A DNA stretch of 64,000 nt from Stutzerimonas stutzeri (GCF_024448955.1 NZ_JAMOIH010000003.1:1-64000), one strand, 5' to 3'. Shown: positions 40,525 to 50,431, counted from the first letter of the stretch. Numbers and translations are program-made. The notes: a model not told the origin generated them from the letters alone.

Positions 40525-41603
40525 GACATCTCTCCTGCGTTCAATTCGGCGGCGGCGCGCTTGAGTAGCGTCTTCACCGGGGCGGCAAGCCCCAGTCGCG
40601 GCGGGGTGGCGAGGTTATACCAGAGCCAGTCCGCCTCGGCCACGGCGCTAGCCTCGGACTTAACCCTGATCAGCCAAGGTTCGATGGCGAGCTGAAAATG
40701 GCTGAAGGTGTGGGTCAGGCCGGGCAGTTCTCGGCGCTGTTGCAACTGCAGGGCGTGACGCTCGGCGAGCGGGCCGAGTGCGGTCAGGTCGTCCAGTTCC
40801 GGCAGGCTCCAAAGCCCACCCCAGAGGCCGGTCGAGGGGCGGCGATAGAGCAGGATCGCGCCCTCATGATTGGCGAGTAACGGCATCAGCGTGCGCTTTT
40901 GCGGCAGCGCCTTGCGCGGCTTGGGCACCGGAAAATTTGTTTCGCGGCCAAGCAGGTGGGCGCGGCAGCCAGACTTCAGCGGGCAAAGCAGGCAACTGGG
41001 TTTGCTGCGCGTGCAGAGCGTCGCGCCCAGGTCCATCATCGCCTGGGTGTAGTGATTGACGCGCGTGTGCGGCGTCAGGCGCTCGGCCACGTCCCAGAGC
41101 TTTCTGGCGACTTTCGGCTCGCCCGGATAGCCATCCTGGGCGACGTAGCGGGCCAGCACGCGCTTGACGTTGCCGTCGAGTATCGGCGCTCGCAGTCCCA
41201 TGCTCAGGCTGGCGATGGCGCCGGCGGTCGATCGACCGATACCGGGAAGTTCGGCGAGCTGATCGACCGACTTTGGAAACTCGCTGCCATGCTCGGCGAC
41301 GATCAGCTTGGCAGTCTTGTGCAGGTTGCGTGCGCGGCTGTAGTAACCGAGCCCGGTCCACAGGTGCAGCACTTCGTCTTCGTCTGCTCTGGCCAGGGCC
41401 TGCACCGTCGGCAATGCAGCCATGAAGCGATCGAAATAGCCGAGCACGGTGCTGACCTGGGTCTGTTGCAGCATGATCTCCGATACCCAGACCCGGTAGG
41501 GCGTGATGCCTTGTTGCCAAGGCAGATCCTTTCGGCCGTGGCGGTCGTACCAGTCGAGAACAGATGCACCGAACTGCTCGTCGTTCAACGCTTGCGGGTT
41601 CAT
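40521..41603 (-). CDS. mutY: Adenine DNA glycosylase MutY
   Basis: A 360-residue glycosylase that removes adenine mispaired with 8-oxoguanine. The catalytic Glu is in [10 protein letters not shown] (about residue 42), the helix-hairpin-helix is [12 protein letters not shown] (about 118), and the catalytic Asp is in [13 protein letters not shown]. The 4Fe-4S cluster cysteines are in [17 protein letters not shown] (about 198-214). A C-terminal Nudix-like domain recognises 8-oxoG. It overlaps both neighbours by 4 bases. Confidence 0.95.
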   Translation of the reverse strand: MNPQALNDEQFGASVLDWYDRHGRKDLPWQQGITPYRVWVSEIMLQQTQVSTVLGYFDRFMAALPTVQALARADEDEVLHLWTGLGYYSRARNLHKTAKLIVAEHGSEFPKSVDQLAELPGIGRSTAGAIASLSMGLRAPILDGNVKRVLARYVAQDGYPGEPKVARKLWDVAERLTPHTRVNHYTQAMMDLGATLCTRSKPSCLLCPLKSGCRAHLLGRETNFPVPKPRKALPQKRTLMPLLANHEGAILLYRRPSTGLWGGLWSLPELDDLTALGPLAERHALQLQQRRELPGLTHTFSHFQLAIEPWLIRVKSEASAVAEADWLWYNLATPPRLGLAAPVKTLLKRAAAELNAGEMS

Positions 41604-43825
41604 CGATTGAACAGGCCTTTCAGTGCGTCTTTCAATTCAGGGCTGACCTTGTCACCGAGCTTCTCTTCGATGGTCTCGTTGAGCTTTTCTCCAGCGAGGC
41701 GGGCGGCGATCTTGCCGAGACCGTCTTTGTCGAAGCGGCAGGCCTTGGCGCCAAGTTCCAGCGGGCCACGGCAACGCAGTGGCCATTCGATGCCGACGTA
41801 ACGCTCGTTGACCGCGCAGGCTGGGTCGGGCATGGCGCCCTTGTCACCCTCGATGACGATGCCGACGCGATAGTCCATGCCCAGAACGCGCAGGTCGACA
41901 TCGCCGTTGCCGTTTACCGTCAGGCCGGGAATGCTGGCTTTCAGGTCCGGGTTGCTGGCCACGCCGTTGCGAAGGGTCAGGTTGCCCTTGAGTTGGCGGA
42001 ACGGCGTGTCCTTGCTGCGCGGGTCGCTGGTCAGAGGCTTGCGATTCAACGTGGAGATGGCGCGACAGAGTTGCTGTTCGAGATTGGCGTCGACCAGAAT
42101 GCCGTTGTCGATGATGAAGCCGATCTTGCCGTTTAGGTTGTCGACCCAGGCCTTCTGGCTGTTGCCCTGACTGCGAATGTCGCTGTCCAGATTGAGCAGG
42201 CCCTTGACCACCACTTTTTCGCCCTGGCTTTCGAGCAGGCGCTCGACCGGGACGCGAGCGAAGCGGGTCTGAGCTGCAATCAACGGTATTTGCGGGCGTA
42301 CATCGAGGCTGGCCGAGGCTTCCACGCGACCGTTGTAATAGCCGCCGCGCATTTCCTCCAGGGTCAGCAGGCCGCCTGCACTGCGTGCCCGGAGCGCGAA
42401 GCTGTCGAGTGGCAGTTTCATTGCGGTGAGGCTGCCGATATCCAGATTGATTCGGGTATCCAGACGGCGCAGCGTGGCGATCGGCAGGACCGAGGCTTCG
42501 CTCCAGGCTTGCTGAGTGGGCTTGTCTGGCAGTGGGGTGGTGCCGCTGCCGATCACGGCGGCCTCGGTGGCCTCTACTTCGCTCTTGCGGGCAGCGCCGG
42601 ATGCATCTTCCTGGCTTGGCGGTGGCAGATAGCGGTCCAGATTCAGCTGGTCGCCCTTGAGATCTACGCGCAGTGCCTGTTTGGCGAAATCGCTGATGCC
42701 GATCTGTCCGGTAAAGGTGCTGCCGTCCAGTTTCAGGTCGAGTTCTTCGAGCATCAGACTGGTCGAGGTTCCGGTCAGGCGGGTGACCAGTTCGGCCTTG
42801 CCCAAAGCCGTGTTGTCGGCCATGGGCGGGAGTTGCTGGCCGACGCCATCGAGAAATTCGCGCAGATTGAACTCGGCGATGGACAGCGTACCGGCGAGCT
42901 TCGGCTGCTCCTGCAGATCGCGCACCTTCAACTCGCCAAGGCCTCGCAATTGGTTGGCGGTGAACTTGAGGCTGGTCCACTCAGCGATATCCGCCGCCCG
43001 GTCGACCAGCAATTGACCCTGCGCGCTGAAAGACAGTGTCTTGCCTTCCAGAGGTTCGCCGGAGGCTTCGCCGCTCAGGCGCAGGTTCTCGAACTGATAA
43101 CGCTGCAGTTTGTTATCGAAGCGCAGGTCGCCTTGCAACGCGGTACGCGCCCGCATCACGGGCTGGTTGCTGCCGAAGAAGGCGTTGAGCTTGACCGGGA
43201 TCGAAGTGGCTTCGCGGATGGCGCCGGTGCTGAGCTCGATGCCTTCGGCGCTGAATTGCTGGCCGCTTTGCGCGTCGTGGTAGCTCACCCGGGCATCGCT
43301 GATGGTCAGGCTATCGATATCCAGCTGCAGCGGACGCCTTGGTTTTCCGGCTCGCGGCTCTTCATTCGCTGTCTCGGCCTGTTCCGCTGGGGCGGGTTCG
43401 CCGGGTTGCGCTTCGCCGCCGGCTGGCTGGCCTACGCCTTCCCAGTTGCTGCTGCCGTTTTCGTCGCGAGCCAGGGTCAGGTTGAGGCCATTGAGGGTGA
43501 TGTCACTCATCTCCACTTCGCGGCTGAACAGCGGCAGCACCCGGACCGAGAGGCCGAGCATGCGCAGATCGGCGAACGGCTGCTCTGGCGTGCGCACGCT
43601 GGCCAGGGTGGTGTCGTGCAGTTCCAGGCCGAGCCATGGGAACAGGCTCCAGCCGATATCGCCGGCAATGTTCAGTTCCAGGCCGGCCTTGTCGCGGGCA
43701 AGCGCGCGGATTTCATCCTTGTAATCGTTGGGGTCGAACAGGTGAGTCAGGGCGAAGCCCAGTGCGACGAGGAGCAGCAGCAACCCGAGGATTACCAGGC
43801 CCAGGATCTTGCCGAGCGCTTTCAT
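41600..43825 (-). CDS. asmA: AsmA family protein
   Basis: A 741-residue inner-membrane-anchored periplasmic protein. One N-terminal helix (about residues 5-27) is followed by LTHLFDPNDYKDEIRALARD, the AsmA N-terminal signature. A long beta-rich repeat region, with a Glu/Pro/Ala-rich linker at about 133-158, ends with a conserved C-terminal domain. AsmA-like proteins take part in outer-membrane lipid homeostasis. It is first gene of the asmA-mutY-yggX unit. Confidence 0.9.
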   Translation of the reverse strand: MKALGKILGLVILGLLLLLVALGFALTHLFDPNDYKDEIRALARDKAGLELNIAGDIGWSLFPWLGLELHDTTLASVRTPEQPFADLRMLGLSVRVLPLFSREVEMSDITLNGLNLTLARDENGSSNWEGVGQPAGGEAQPGEPAPAEQAETANEEPRAGKPRRPLQLDIDSLTISDARVSYHDAQSGQQFSAEGIELSTGAIREATSIPVKLNAFFGSNQPVMRARTALQGDLRFDNKLQRYQFENLRLSGEASGEPLEGKTLSFSAQGQLLVDRAADIAEWTSLKFTANQLRGLGELKVRDLQEQPKLAGTLSIAEFNLREFLDGVGQQLPPMADNTALGKAELVTRLTGTSTSLMLEELDLKLDGSTFTGQIGISDFAKQALRVDLKGDQLNLDRYLPPPSQEDASGAARKSEVEATEAAVIGSGTTPLPDKPTQQAWSEASVLPIATLRRLDTRINLDIGSLTAMKLPLDSFALRARSAGGLLTLEEMRGGYYNGRVEASASLDVRPQIPLIAAQTRFARVPVERLLESQGEKVVVKGLLNLDSDIRSQGNSQKAWVDNLNGKIGFIIDNGILVDANLEQQLCRAISTLNRKPLTSDPRSKDTPFRQLKGNLTLRNGVASNPDLKASIPGLTVNGNGDVDLRVLGMDYRVGIVIEGDKGAMPDPACAVNERYVGIEWPLRCRGPLELGAKACRFDKDGLGKIAARLAGEKLNETIEEKLGDKVSPELKDALKGLFNR

Positions 43826-43944
43826 GACAGGTCCTTTGTTTTTGGCGTTTCAAAAGCAGCGAGTATAGCGCCACGAACGTCGGCTTTCGCCGCAGATGGC
43901 GTTGGAGTGGCTGTCTGCGCCTGGGTTCCTGTGATGGGGCGGAG

Positions 43945-44343
43945 CTAAATGGAATCCAGCGGCAGATGCGTCCTGGCGGCCAGCGCCTGGGCTTCCAGAT
44001 GCTCTCTCGGCGCGGCCAGGCGCAGGTCCGTTCCGGCTTCCCGGGCCAGGCGCAGACTTTCCTCGAGGATCCGTTTGCCAACGCCGCGGCGGCGAGTAAT
44101 CTTGCGCACACAGAGATGCGACAAGCGCCAATGCGACGTACCGCGCTGCAGCAGGGCGGCTCCGAGCAGGCGATCGTTGAAACGACCGGCGATCAGGCTG
44201 TGATCGGCCAGTCCTGCCTCGATCAGAGCCGTGGCATCCGCGTAGGGCGCCAACAGCCAGTCCGGGGCGTCGGCAAAGATCTTCGCAAGATCGATGCGAT
44301 CCTGCTGGCTGGGCTCGGTGAGGGTTTCGACGAATACGGGCAT
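43945..44343 (-). CDS. PanZ/PanM-like GNAT protein
   Basis: A 132-residue GNAT-fold protein. QQDRIDLAKIFAD, IAGRFNDRLLGAALLQ and VRKITRRRGVGKRILEESLR match, from memory, the E. coli PanZ/PanM sequence. PanZ drives self-cleavage of the PanD pro-enzyme and senses acetyl-CoA in pantothenate synthesis. The start MPVFVETL was chosen to fit the family. PanD is not in this window. The identification rests on motif resemblance; a generic GNAT enzyme is the alternative. Confidence 0.68.
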   Translation of the reverse strand: MPVFVETLTEPSQQDRIDLAKIFADAPDWLLAPYADATALIEAGLADHSLIAGRFNDRLLGAALLQRGTSHWRLSHLCVRKITRRRGVGKRILEESLRLAREAGTDLRLAAPREHLEAQALAARTHLPLDSI

Positions 44344-44584
44344 GCTGACCTGACGCGCTGAATGGATGCCGGCAAGCATAACCGTGCCGGCTTTTCAGCG
44401 CACGACGGCTCGCGGCTCTGGCGATGGGCTGCTTCGTTGAGCGGTTGCGGGCGGTTTGCCGGGCGCGCGTGACAGATTGCCGTGGCTGGCGCTTCGGTCG
44501 CTCCGCTGAACGCAAGACAGAGGCGCAGACCCGTTGACGGCCGCCGAGCCGCCGCTCGCGTATCCCCGTAGGCTGGTTTGAGCC

Positions 44585-44590
44585 TATAAT
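44585..44590 (+). promoter_or_regulatory. Candidate -10 box of the his cluster
   Basis: TATAAT lies 38 bases upstream of hisB, in CCTATAATGCGGACC. I see no convincing -35 at normal spacing. Confidence 0.4.
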
Positions 44591-44627
44591 GCGGACCTTT
44601 TTAGCCCCACGATCAGCGGAGCTGTCG

Positions 44628-45221
44628 ATGTCCGAACGTACGGCATGCGTAGAGCGCAACACCCTGGAAACTCAGGTCAAGGCCACCATTAACCTGGACG
44701 GCACCGGCAAGAGCCGCTTCGCCATCGGCGTGCCGTTCTTGGAGCACATGCTCGATCAGATCGCCCGCCATGGCCTGATCGACCTGGACATCGAGTGCCA
44801 GGGCGATCTGCATATCGACGACCACCACACCGTAGAAGATGTCGGCATCACCCTCGGCCAGGCATTTGCCAAGGCAGTCGGCGACAAGAAGGGCATGACC
44901 CGTTACGGGCATTCCTACGTGCCGCTGGATGAAGCGCTGTCGCGCGTGGTGATCGATTTCTCCGGGCGCCCGGGACTGACCATGAACGTGCCCTATACCC
45001 GGGCCACCGTCGGCGGTTTCGACGTCGATCTGTTCCAGGAATTCTTCCAGGGCTTCGTCAATCACGCGCTGGTCACTCTGCACATCGACAACCTGCGCGG
45101 GCACAACACCCATCACCAGATCGAAACCGTGTTCAAGGCCTTCGGCCGCGCGCTGCGCATGGCACTGATGCTGGACGAGCGGATGGCTGGACAGATGCCT
45201 TCGACCAAGGGTTGCCTGTAA
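44628..45221 (+). CDS. hisB: Imidazoleglycerol-phosphate dehydratase
   Basis: A 197-residue monofunctional HisB, which dehydrates IGP to imidazole-acetol phosphate in histidine synthesis. Metal-binding motifs are [11 protein letters not shown] (about residues 64-74) and [15 protein letters not shown] (about 162-176). It lacks the phosphatase domain found in enterobacteria, as is normal in Pseudomonas. Its stop codon overlaps the hisH start (TAATG). Confidence 0.96.
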   Translation: MSERTACVERNTLETQVKATINLDGTGKSRFAIGVPFLEHMLDQIARHGLIDLDIECQGDLHIDDHHTVEDVGITLGQAFAKAVGDKKGMTRYGHSYVPLDEALSRVVIDFSGRPGLTMNVPYTRATVGGFDVDLFQEFFQGFVNHALVTLHIDNLRGHNTHHQIETVFKAFGRALRMALMLDERMAGQMPSTKGCL

Positions 45222-45859
45222 TGCAGACCGTTGCAGTCATCGATTACGGCATGGGCAACCTGCACTCGGTTGCCAAGGCGCTCGAGCACGTCGGCGCCGG
45301 ACGGGTATTGGTTACCAGCGATGCGCAAGTCATCCGTGATGCCGACCGCGTGGTTTTCCCCGGCGTCGGCGCGATCCGTGATTGCATGGCCGAGATCCGA
45401 CGTCTGGGTTTCGACGAGCTGGTGCGCGAAGTCAGCGTCGACCGTCCCTTTCTTGGCATCTGCGTCGGCATGCAGGCGCTGATGGAGCGCAGCGAGGAGA
45501 ACGGTGGGGTCGATTGCATCGGGCTGTTCCCGGGCCAGGTGCGCTTCTTCGGCAAGGATCTGCAGGAAGACGGCGAGCGCCTCAAAGTGCCGCACATGGG
45601 CTGGAACGAGGTCAAGCAGGCGGTCGATCATCCGCTCTGGCACAACATTCCGGACCAAGGCCGCTTCTACTTCGTGCACAGCTACTACATCGAGGCCGGT
45701 AATCCGCGCCACGTTGTCGGTCGCGGTCACTACGGCAAGGACTTTGCCGCTGCGCTGGCCGATGGCTCGCGCTTCGCCGTGCAGTTTCATCCCGAGAAGA
45801 GCCACACCCACGGCCTGCAGCTGCTGCAGAATTTCGCCGCCTGGGATGGCCGCTGGTAA
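45221..45859 (+). CDS. hisH: Imidazole glycerol-phosphate synthase, glutaminase subunit
   Basis: A 212-residue class I glutamine amidotransferase that feeds ammonia to HisF. The catalytic Cys is in [12 protein letters not shown] (about residue 85), and the His/Glu pair is in VQFHPEKSH (about 192-196). It overlaps hisB and the DUF2164 gene by single bases (TAATG). Confidence 0.96.
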   Translation: MQTVAVIDYGMGNLHSVAKALEHVGAGRVLVTSDAQVIRDADRVVFPGVGAIRDCMAEIRRLGFDELVREVSVDRPFLGICVGMQALMERSEENGGVDCIGLFPGQVRFFGKDLQEDGERLKVPHMGWNEVKQAVDHPLWHNIPDQGRFYFVHSYYIEAGNPRHVVGRGHYGKDFAAALADGSRFAVQFHPEKSHTHGLQLLQNFAAWDGRW

Positions 45860-46119
45860 TGAGCCGGGCCAAGACGAAAGCACCTGTGCTGACGCTGGAC
45901 CCCGCTCAGGAGCAGGCTGCGCAGCAGACCATCAAGCGTTTTCTCGAAGATCGTTTCGAACTGGAGCTTGGCTCCTTCGAGGCGCAGGAAGTGCTCGATC
46001 TGTTTGCGCGTGAGATTGCTCCGCTCTACTACAACAAGGCGATTTTCGATGTGCAGACACACCTGAAAGACAGGTTCGAAAGCATCGAAAGCGACTTGTG
46101 GGCGCTCGAAAAGAGCTGA
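45859..46119 (+). CDS. DUF2164 protein
   Basis: An 86-residue protein of the DUF2164 family, marked by FLEDRFELELGSFEAQEVLDLF and the tail ALEKS. Family members are small, charged and of unknown function. Its ATG overlaps the hisH stop, so it is translated within the his operon. Its role in histidine metabolism, if any, is not established. Confidence 0.88.
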   Translation: MSRAKTKAPVLTLDPAQEQAAQQTIKRFLEDRFELELGSFEAQEVLDLFAREIAPLYYNKAIFDVQTHLKDRFESIESDLWALEKS

Positions 46120-46153
46120 CCTTTAACCGATTCCCGATTTGAACAGGTTCGCC

Positions 46154-46897
46154 ATGCTGATTATCCCCGCAATCGATCTGAAAGACGGCGCCTGCGTGCG
46201 TCTGCGTCAGGGCTTGATGGACGACGCCACGGTGTTTTCCGATGACCCGGTGGCGATGGCTGCCAAGTGGGTCGAGGCCGGTTGCCGCCGTCTGCATCTG
46301 GTCGATCTCAACGGTGCTTTCGAAGGCCAGCCGGTCAACGGCGAAGTTGTCACGGCGATCGCCAAGCGCTATCCGAACCTGCCGATCCAGATCGGCGGTG
46401 GCATCCGCTCGCTGGAAACCATCGAGCATTACGTGCGCGCCGGCGTCAGCTACGTGATCATCGGTACCAAGGCGGTCAAGCAGCCGGAGTTCGTCGGCGA
46501 GGCCTGCCGCGCCTTTCCGGGCAAGGTCATCGTCGGCCTGGACGCCAAGGACGGCTTCGTTGCCACCGATGGCTGGGCCGAGGTTTCTAGTGTGCAGGCC
46601 GTAGACCTGGCCCGCCGCTTCGAGGCGGATGGCGTCTCGGCGATCGTCTACACCGACATAGCCAAGGACGGCATGATGCAGGGCTGCAACGTCGAAGCCA
46701 CCGTGGCCTTGGCCAATGCCAGCAAGATCCCGGTGATCGCCTCCGGCGGTATCCACAACATCGGTGATATCCAGAAGCTGCTCGATACCAATACCCCCGG
46801 CATCATCGGTGCCATCACCGGTCGCGCGATCTACGAGGGCACCCTCGATGTCGCCGAGGCGCAGGCGCTCTGCGATCTCAAGTTCAAGGACGAATAA
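46154..46897 (+). CDS. hisA: Phosphoribosylformimino-AICAR ribotide isomerase
   Basis: A 247-residue TIM-barrel enzyme that isomerises ProFAR to PRFAR. The catalytic Asp pair is in [10 protein letters not shown] (D8) and [13 protein letters not shown] (about residue 130). The phosphate-binding loops IGGGIRSLE and IASGGI are present. It is separated from hisF by a REP-like repeat. Confidence 0.96.
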   Translation: MLIIPAIDLKDGACVRLRQGLMDDATVFSDDPVAMAAKWVEAGCRRLHLVDLNGAFEGQPVNGEVVTAIAKRYPNLPIQIGGGIRSLETIEHYVRAGVSYVIIGTKAVKQPEFVGEACRAFPGKVIVGLDAKDGFVATDGWAEVSSVQAVDLARRFEADGVSAIVYTDIAKDGMMQGCNVEATVALANASKIPVIASGGIHNIGDIQKLLDTNTPGIIGAITGRAIYEGTLDVAEAQALCDLKFKDE

Positions 46898-46898
46898 A

Positions 46899-46958
46899 CG
46901 TAGGGTGGGCGTAGCCCACCGTAATCGACGCACATTGGTGGGTTGCACCCACCCTACG
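46899..46958. repeat. REP-like inverted repeat (GTAGGGTGGGC type)
   Basis: CGTAGGGTGGGC and ...ACCCACCCTACG face each other across about 30 bases, and each arm also folds through GGGTGGGC/GCCCACC. It lies between hisA and hisF within the operon. The family resembles the 29258-29357 element. Confidence 0.7.
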
Positions 46959-46969
46959 GGTAATCCGCT

Positions 46970-47740
46970 ATGGCTTTGGCAAAACGCATCATCCCCTGCC
47001 TCGACGTGGACAACGGTCGCGTGGTCAAGGGCGTCCAGTTCGAGAACATCCGCGACGCCGGCGATCCGGTGGAGATTGCTCGTCGCTACGACGAGCAGGG
47101 CGCTGACGAGATCACCTTTCTCGACATCACCGCCAGCGTCGACAACCGCGACACCACGCTGCATACCGTCGAGCGCATGGCCAGCCAGGTATTCATCCCG
47201 CTGACCGTCGGCGGTGGCGTGCGCACCGTGCAAGACATCCGCAACCTGCTCAACGCTGGGGCGGACAAGGTCTCGATCAATACCGCCGCCGTCTTCACGC
47301 CCGAGTTCGTTGGCGAGGCCGCCGATCGCTTCGGCTCGCAGTGCATCGTCGTCGCCATCGATGCGAAGAAAGTGTCCAAGGCTGGCGAAACGCCACGCTG
47401 GGAAATCTTCACCCATGGCGGACGCAAGCCCACGGGGCTGGACGCGGTGCTCTGGGCACAGAAGATGGAGGCGCTGGGTGCCGGTGAAATCCTGCTGACC
47501 AGCATGGATCAGGATGGCGTCAAGAGCGGCTACGACCTCGGTGTCACCCGCGCCATCAGCGAGGCGTTGAGTATCCCGGTGATCGCCTCCGGTGGTGTAG
47601 GCAATCTGCAGCATCTGGCCGATGGCATCATCGAGGGCAAGGCCGACGCGGTATTGGCGGCCAGCATTTTTCACTTTGGCGAATACACCGTGCCGGAAGC
47701 AAAAGCCTATATGGCCAGTTGCGGCATTGTGATGCGTTGA
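46970..47740 (+). CDS. hisF: Imidazole glycerol-phosphate synthase, cyclase subunit
   Basis: A 256-residue TIM barrel that uses ammonia from HisH to make IGP and AICAR. The catalytic Asp residues are in [14 protein letters not shown] (about D11) and [10 protein letters not shown] (about 130). GGGVRTV and ASGGVG are phosphate loops. Last his gene in this segment. Confidence 0.96.
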   Translation: MALAKRIIPCLDVDNGRVVKGVQFENIRDAGDPVEIARRYDEQGADEITFLDITASVDNRDTTLHTVERMASQVFIPLTVGGGVRTVQDIRNLLNAGADKVSINTAAVFTPEFVGEAADRFGSQCIVVAIDAKKVSKAGETPRWEIFTHGGRKPTGLDAVLWAQKMEALGAGEILLTSMDQDGVKSGYDLGVTRAISEALSIPVIASGGVGNLQHLADGIIEGKADAVLAASIFHFGEYTVPEAKAYMASCGIVMR

Positions 47741-47821
47741 GTCTGCTGCCGATTCGATCGAGCAAACAACACTTAAAGGAACGCAACGGGCCATCCGTGC
47801 GGGAATAAAGGAATTAATGCC

Positions 47822-48565
47822 ATGTTCAAATCCACGCTTCTTGCTTTAGCGACCAGTTTGATCTTGGGCACCACCGCCCAGGCCGCGCCGGAGCAGATCG
47901 ATCTGCTCACCGAAAATTTTCCGCCTTACAACATGGCTGCCGATGGCAAGAATTTCGCCCGTGACCAGAACATCAGGGGCATCGCTGCCGACATCATCCG
48001 CGAGATGTTCCAGCGCGCCGGTATCGATTACACCCTGACCTTGCGCTTCCCTTGGGAACGGATCTACAAGATGGCTCTGGAAACGCCTGGCTATGGGGTG
48101 TTCGTAACGGCTCGGTTGCCTGAGCGCGAGGAGCTGTTCAAATGGGTAGGTCCTATCGGGCCGGATGACTGGGTGCTGCTGGCGCGGGGTGACAGCACCA
48201 TTGAAGTCGACAGCCTCGAGCAGGCCCGGCAATACCGGATCGGCGCTTACAAGGGCGATGCCATTGCCGAGCATCTCGTTGCGCAGGGGCTGCAGCCGAC
48301 GTTGGCGTTACGTGACCAGATCAACGTCGAGAAACTGCAAAGCGGCGCGATCGATCTATGGGCGACGGGCGACCCAGCGGGGCGCTTCCTGGCGAAGCAG
48401 CAGGGCGTGTCCGGTCTCAAGCGGGTACTGCGTTTCGACAGTGCTGAGCTTTTCCTGGCGCTAAACCGGCAGGTGTCCGATGAGACGGTCGAGAAGCTAC
48501 AGGCCGCTCTGGATCAAATGCGCGCCGACGGCACGATCAATACCATCACTGGCCGATATTTCTGA
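47822..48565 (+). CDS. Solute-binding protein family 3, paralogue 1
   Basis: A 247-residue secreted protein with a signal peptide (MFKSTLLALATSLILGTTAQA) and the opening LLTENFPPYNMAADGKNFAR. A GIDYTLTLRFPWERIYKMALE segment and ARQYRIGAYKGDAIAEHL follow. The fold is that of ABC ligand-binding proteins, but no permease or ATPase is adjacent. It is closely similar to the next gene, so the pair arose by tandem duplication. The ligand is unknown. Confidence 0.85.
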   Translation: MFKSTLLALATSLILGTTAQAAPEQIDLLTENFPPYNMAADGKNFARDQNIRGIAADIIREMFQRAGIDYTLTLRFPWERIYKMALETPGYGVFVTARLPEREELFKWVGPIGPDDWVLLARGDSTIEVDSLEQARQYRIGAYKGDAIAEHLVAQGLQPTLALRDQINVEKLQSGAIDLWATGDPAGRFLAKQQGVSGLKRVLRFDSAELFLALNRQVSDETVEKLQAALDQMRADGTINTITGRYF

Positions 48566-48868
48566 TCGGGGCCTCGCTAGCTGCGTGCATGCATCGAAGA
48601 CCGGTGGGGGCGCTCCAGAGGTGAGCGCCACGCCGTTTCCCCGCGACTGAACATCTCCTTTCCCTCCTTATTAAGCAAACCTCGTGCAGGTTGGCGCTGC
48701 GGATGCGAGTGATGGCCAAATGATGTCTCAACTTGTGCTGTTCATCCCAGTTCGGTGACGGTCTCCGTGCGTCTGGTTCTTTCGTTGCTACACATAAAAG
48801 GTGGCACGCATGACATCTGTTAGGTGTCGGTGCGCCGCCTGGTATTAGCAGACGTAGGGGGAGGATCG
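48566..48868. other. Intergenic stretch between the paralogous binding-protein genes
   Basis: About 300 bases with no gene that I can support. It presumably carries the promoter of the second paralogue, whose ribosome site GGGGGAGGA is at the end. No terminator hairpin with a T run is evident. Confidence 0.5.
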
Positions 48869-49615
48869 ATGAAACGAATTCTAGCGGTCGGCCTGCTGTT
48901 GCTCGCGGCCGCCTCGGCCAAGGCCGCATTGCCAGACGACTACAGAGTGGTGGTGCTGACGGAGAATTTCCCGCCGTTCAATATGGCGGCCGACGGCAAG
49001 AACTACGCAGCGGATCGCAACGTCAGCGGGATCAACGCCGACATCGTGCGCGAAATGTTCAAGCGTGCCGGTATCGATTACAGCCTGACACTGCGCTTCC
49101 CCTGGGAGCGCATCTATAACCAGGTGCTGGAAAAGCCGGACCAAGGGTTGTTCTCCACCACCTATACGCCGGAGCGCGAGCCGCTATTCAAGTGGGTCGG
49201 CCCGCTCGCTAGCACCGGCTGGGTGCTTCTCGCTCCGCCCGGCAGTCCGTTACGCCTGAGTTCGCTCGAGCAGGCGCGGCAATACCGGGTCGGCGCCTAT
49301 AAGGATGACGCGGTCAGTCAGCATCTTGAAAGCAAGGGTTTCGAGCCGATCAACTCGCTGCGTGACCAGGCAAACATCGGCAAGCTGCTCAAAGGACAGA
49401 TCGATCTATGGGCGACGACCGATCCGGTCGGTCCTTATCTGGCCAAGCAGGAAGGGGTAAGCGGGCTGGTGACGGCGTTGAGGTTCAACGATGCGCAGCT
49501 GTTTCTCGCGCTGAACAAGCAGACGCCGGACGATGTCGTGGCGCGGCTGCAAAAAGCGTTGGACGAGATGCGGGACGATGGCGCCATCGACGCCATCATG
49601 CGTCGTTATCTCTGA
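48869..49615 (+). CDS. Solute-binding protein family 3, paralogue 2
   Basis: A 248-residue secreted protein with a signal peptide (MKRILAVGLLLLAAASAKA) and the opening LTENFPPFNMAADGKNYAA. RAGIDYSLTLRFPWERIYNQ and DLWATTDPVGPYLAKQEGVSG align with paralogue 1 over the full length. The ATG follows GGGGGAGGATCG. It overlaps the convergent deacetylase-like gene by 10 bases. A longer frame starting further upstream lacks a signal peptide. Confidence 0.85.
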   Translation: MKRILAVGLLLLAAASAKAALPDDYRVVVLTENFPPFNMAADGKNYAADRNVSGINADIVREMFKRAGIDYSLTLRFPWERIYNQVLEKPDQGLFSTTYTPEREPLFKWVGPLASTGWVLLAPPGSPLRLSSLEQARQYRVGAYKDDAVSQHLESKGFEPINSLRDQANIGKLLKGQIDLWATTDPVGPYLAKQEGVSGLVTALRFNDAQLFLALNKQTPDDVVARLQKALDEMRDDGAIDAIMRRYL

Positions 49616-50430
49616 TCCTGAGCTGAGCGATAGACGCCACGTGCGCCGTGGGCAACCATCGCGCGGTTGCCACGGGTAGCGATCATCTGGCCGATATCCA
49701 CCCAATCGATCCCCTGAGCCTGCAGACGTGGCAGTTCCCGTTCCAGAAGCGCCAGCGTGCTCGGGTGCGGGTGGCCGATGATCACCACTGAACCCTGCTT
49801 GCGCGCAAGCTCCAGGGCTGCGCGGAACTGCGCCGCAACGGCGTGAGGGCTGGGGTCGTCGTCGAGAAAAATATCCCGCGACAGGCTGGCCAATCCGATC
49901 CGTTGAGCGGCGGCGGCTGCAACCGTTCCGGCATGGGTGCGGCTGTCGAGAAAGAACAGATGGCGCTGCTGCAGCTCGTTCATCAAGGACGCCATCGGCT
50001 GCGCTCGAGCGGTCATCAGGCTGCCCATGTGGTTGTTTACACCGCTGGCATGGGGAACCTTTGCCAGTGCGCTGTCCAATCGGTTTGACAGCTCCGTCGG
50101 CCCCAGTTGCGGCTGCCAGGCATAGGGGCCATCGGCCGGAGCCATGGGTAGATGCAGCATGACCGTCTTGCCTGCCGCGTTGGCCCGTTCGGCCAGCGGT
50201 GTGGCGTGGCGGCTGTCCGGCAGGATCGCCATGGCCACCGGGCCGGGCAGTGCCAGAACACGACCGTCACGAGCAGCGTTCTGACCGAGGTCATCCATTA
50301 CCAAGGCTAACTTCGGCATTCGCGAAAGGGTTGTCAGGCGCTCTGAGTCGCCTGTTGCATCCGCGCCCGGAGCGCCGATTACCAGCAGCGGTGTCAAGAG
50401 TCCCAGCAGCAGGATGGCAAGTCGGGACAT
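49606..50430 (-). CDS. Divergent polysaccharide deacetylase family protein
   Basis: A 274-residue secreted protein (signal peptide MSRLAILLLGLLTPLLVIGAPG region). The divergent polysaccharide deacetylase fold is marked by LALVMDDLGQNAARDGRVL, VMLHLPMAP, NNHMGSLMT and FFLDSRTHAGTVA. It resembles E. coli YibQ, which sits beside envC there. It starts 2 bases after the ctpA stop, so the two are co-transcribed. Deacetylase activity is not certain because the catalytic set is atypical. Confidence 0.86.
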   Translation of the reverse strand: MSRLAILLLGLLTPLLVIGAPGADATGDSERLTTLSRMPKLALVMDDLGQNAARDGRVLALPGPVAMAILPDSRHATPLAERANAAGKTVMLHLPMAPADGPYAWQPQLGPTELSNRLDSALAKVPHASGVNNHMGSLMTARAQPMASLMNELQQRHLFFLDSRTHAGTVAAAAAQRIGLASLSRDIFLDDDPSPHAVAAQFRAALELARKQGSVVIIGHPHPSTLALLERELPRLQAQGIDWVDIGQMIATRGNRAMVAHGARGVYRSAQDQR

Positions 50431-50431
50431 C

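Noticed and set aside
42290..43948. 552-codon plus-strand frame opposite asmA
   Set aside because: It is antisense to asmA, with biased low-complexity composition and no recognisable domain.
45932..47794. 620-codon minus-strand frame across hisA and hisF
   Set aside because: It is antisense to hisA and hisF, which have full motifs; high GC creates long mirrored frames.
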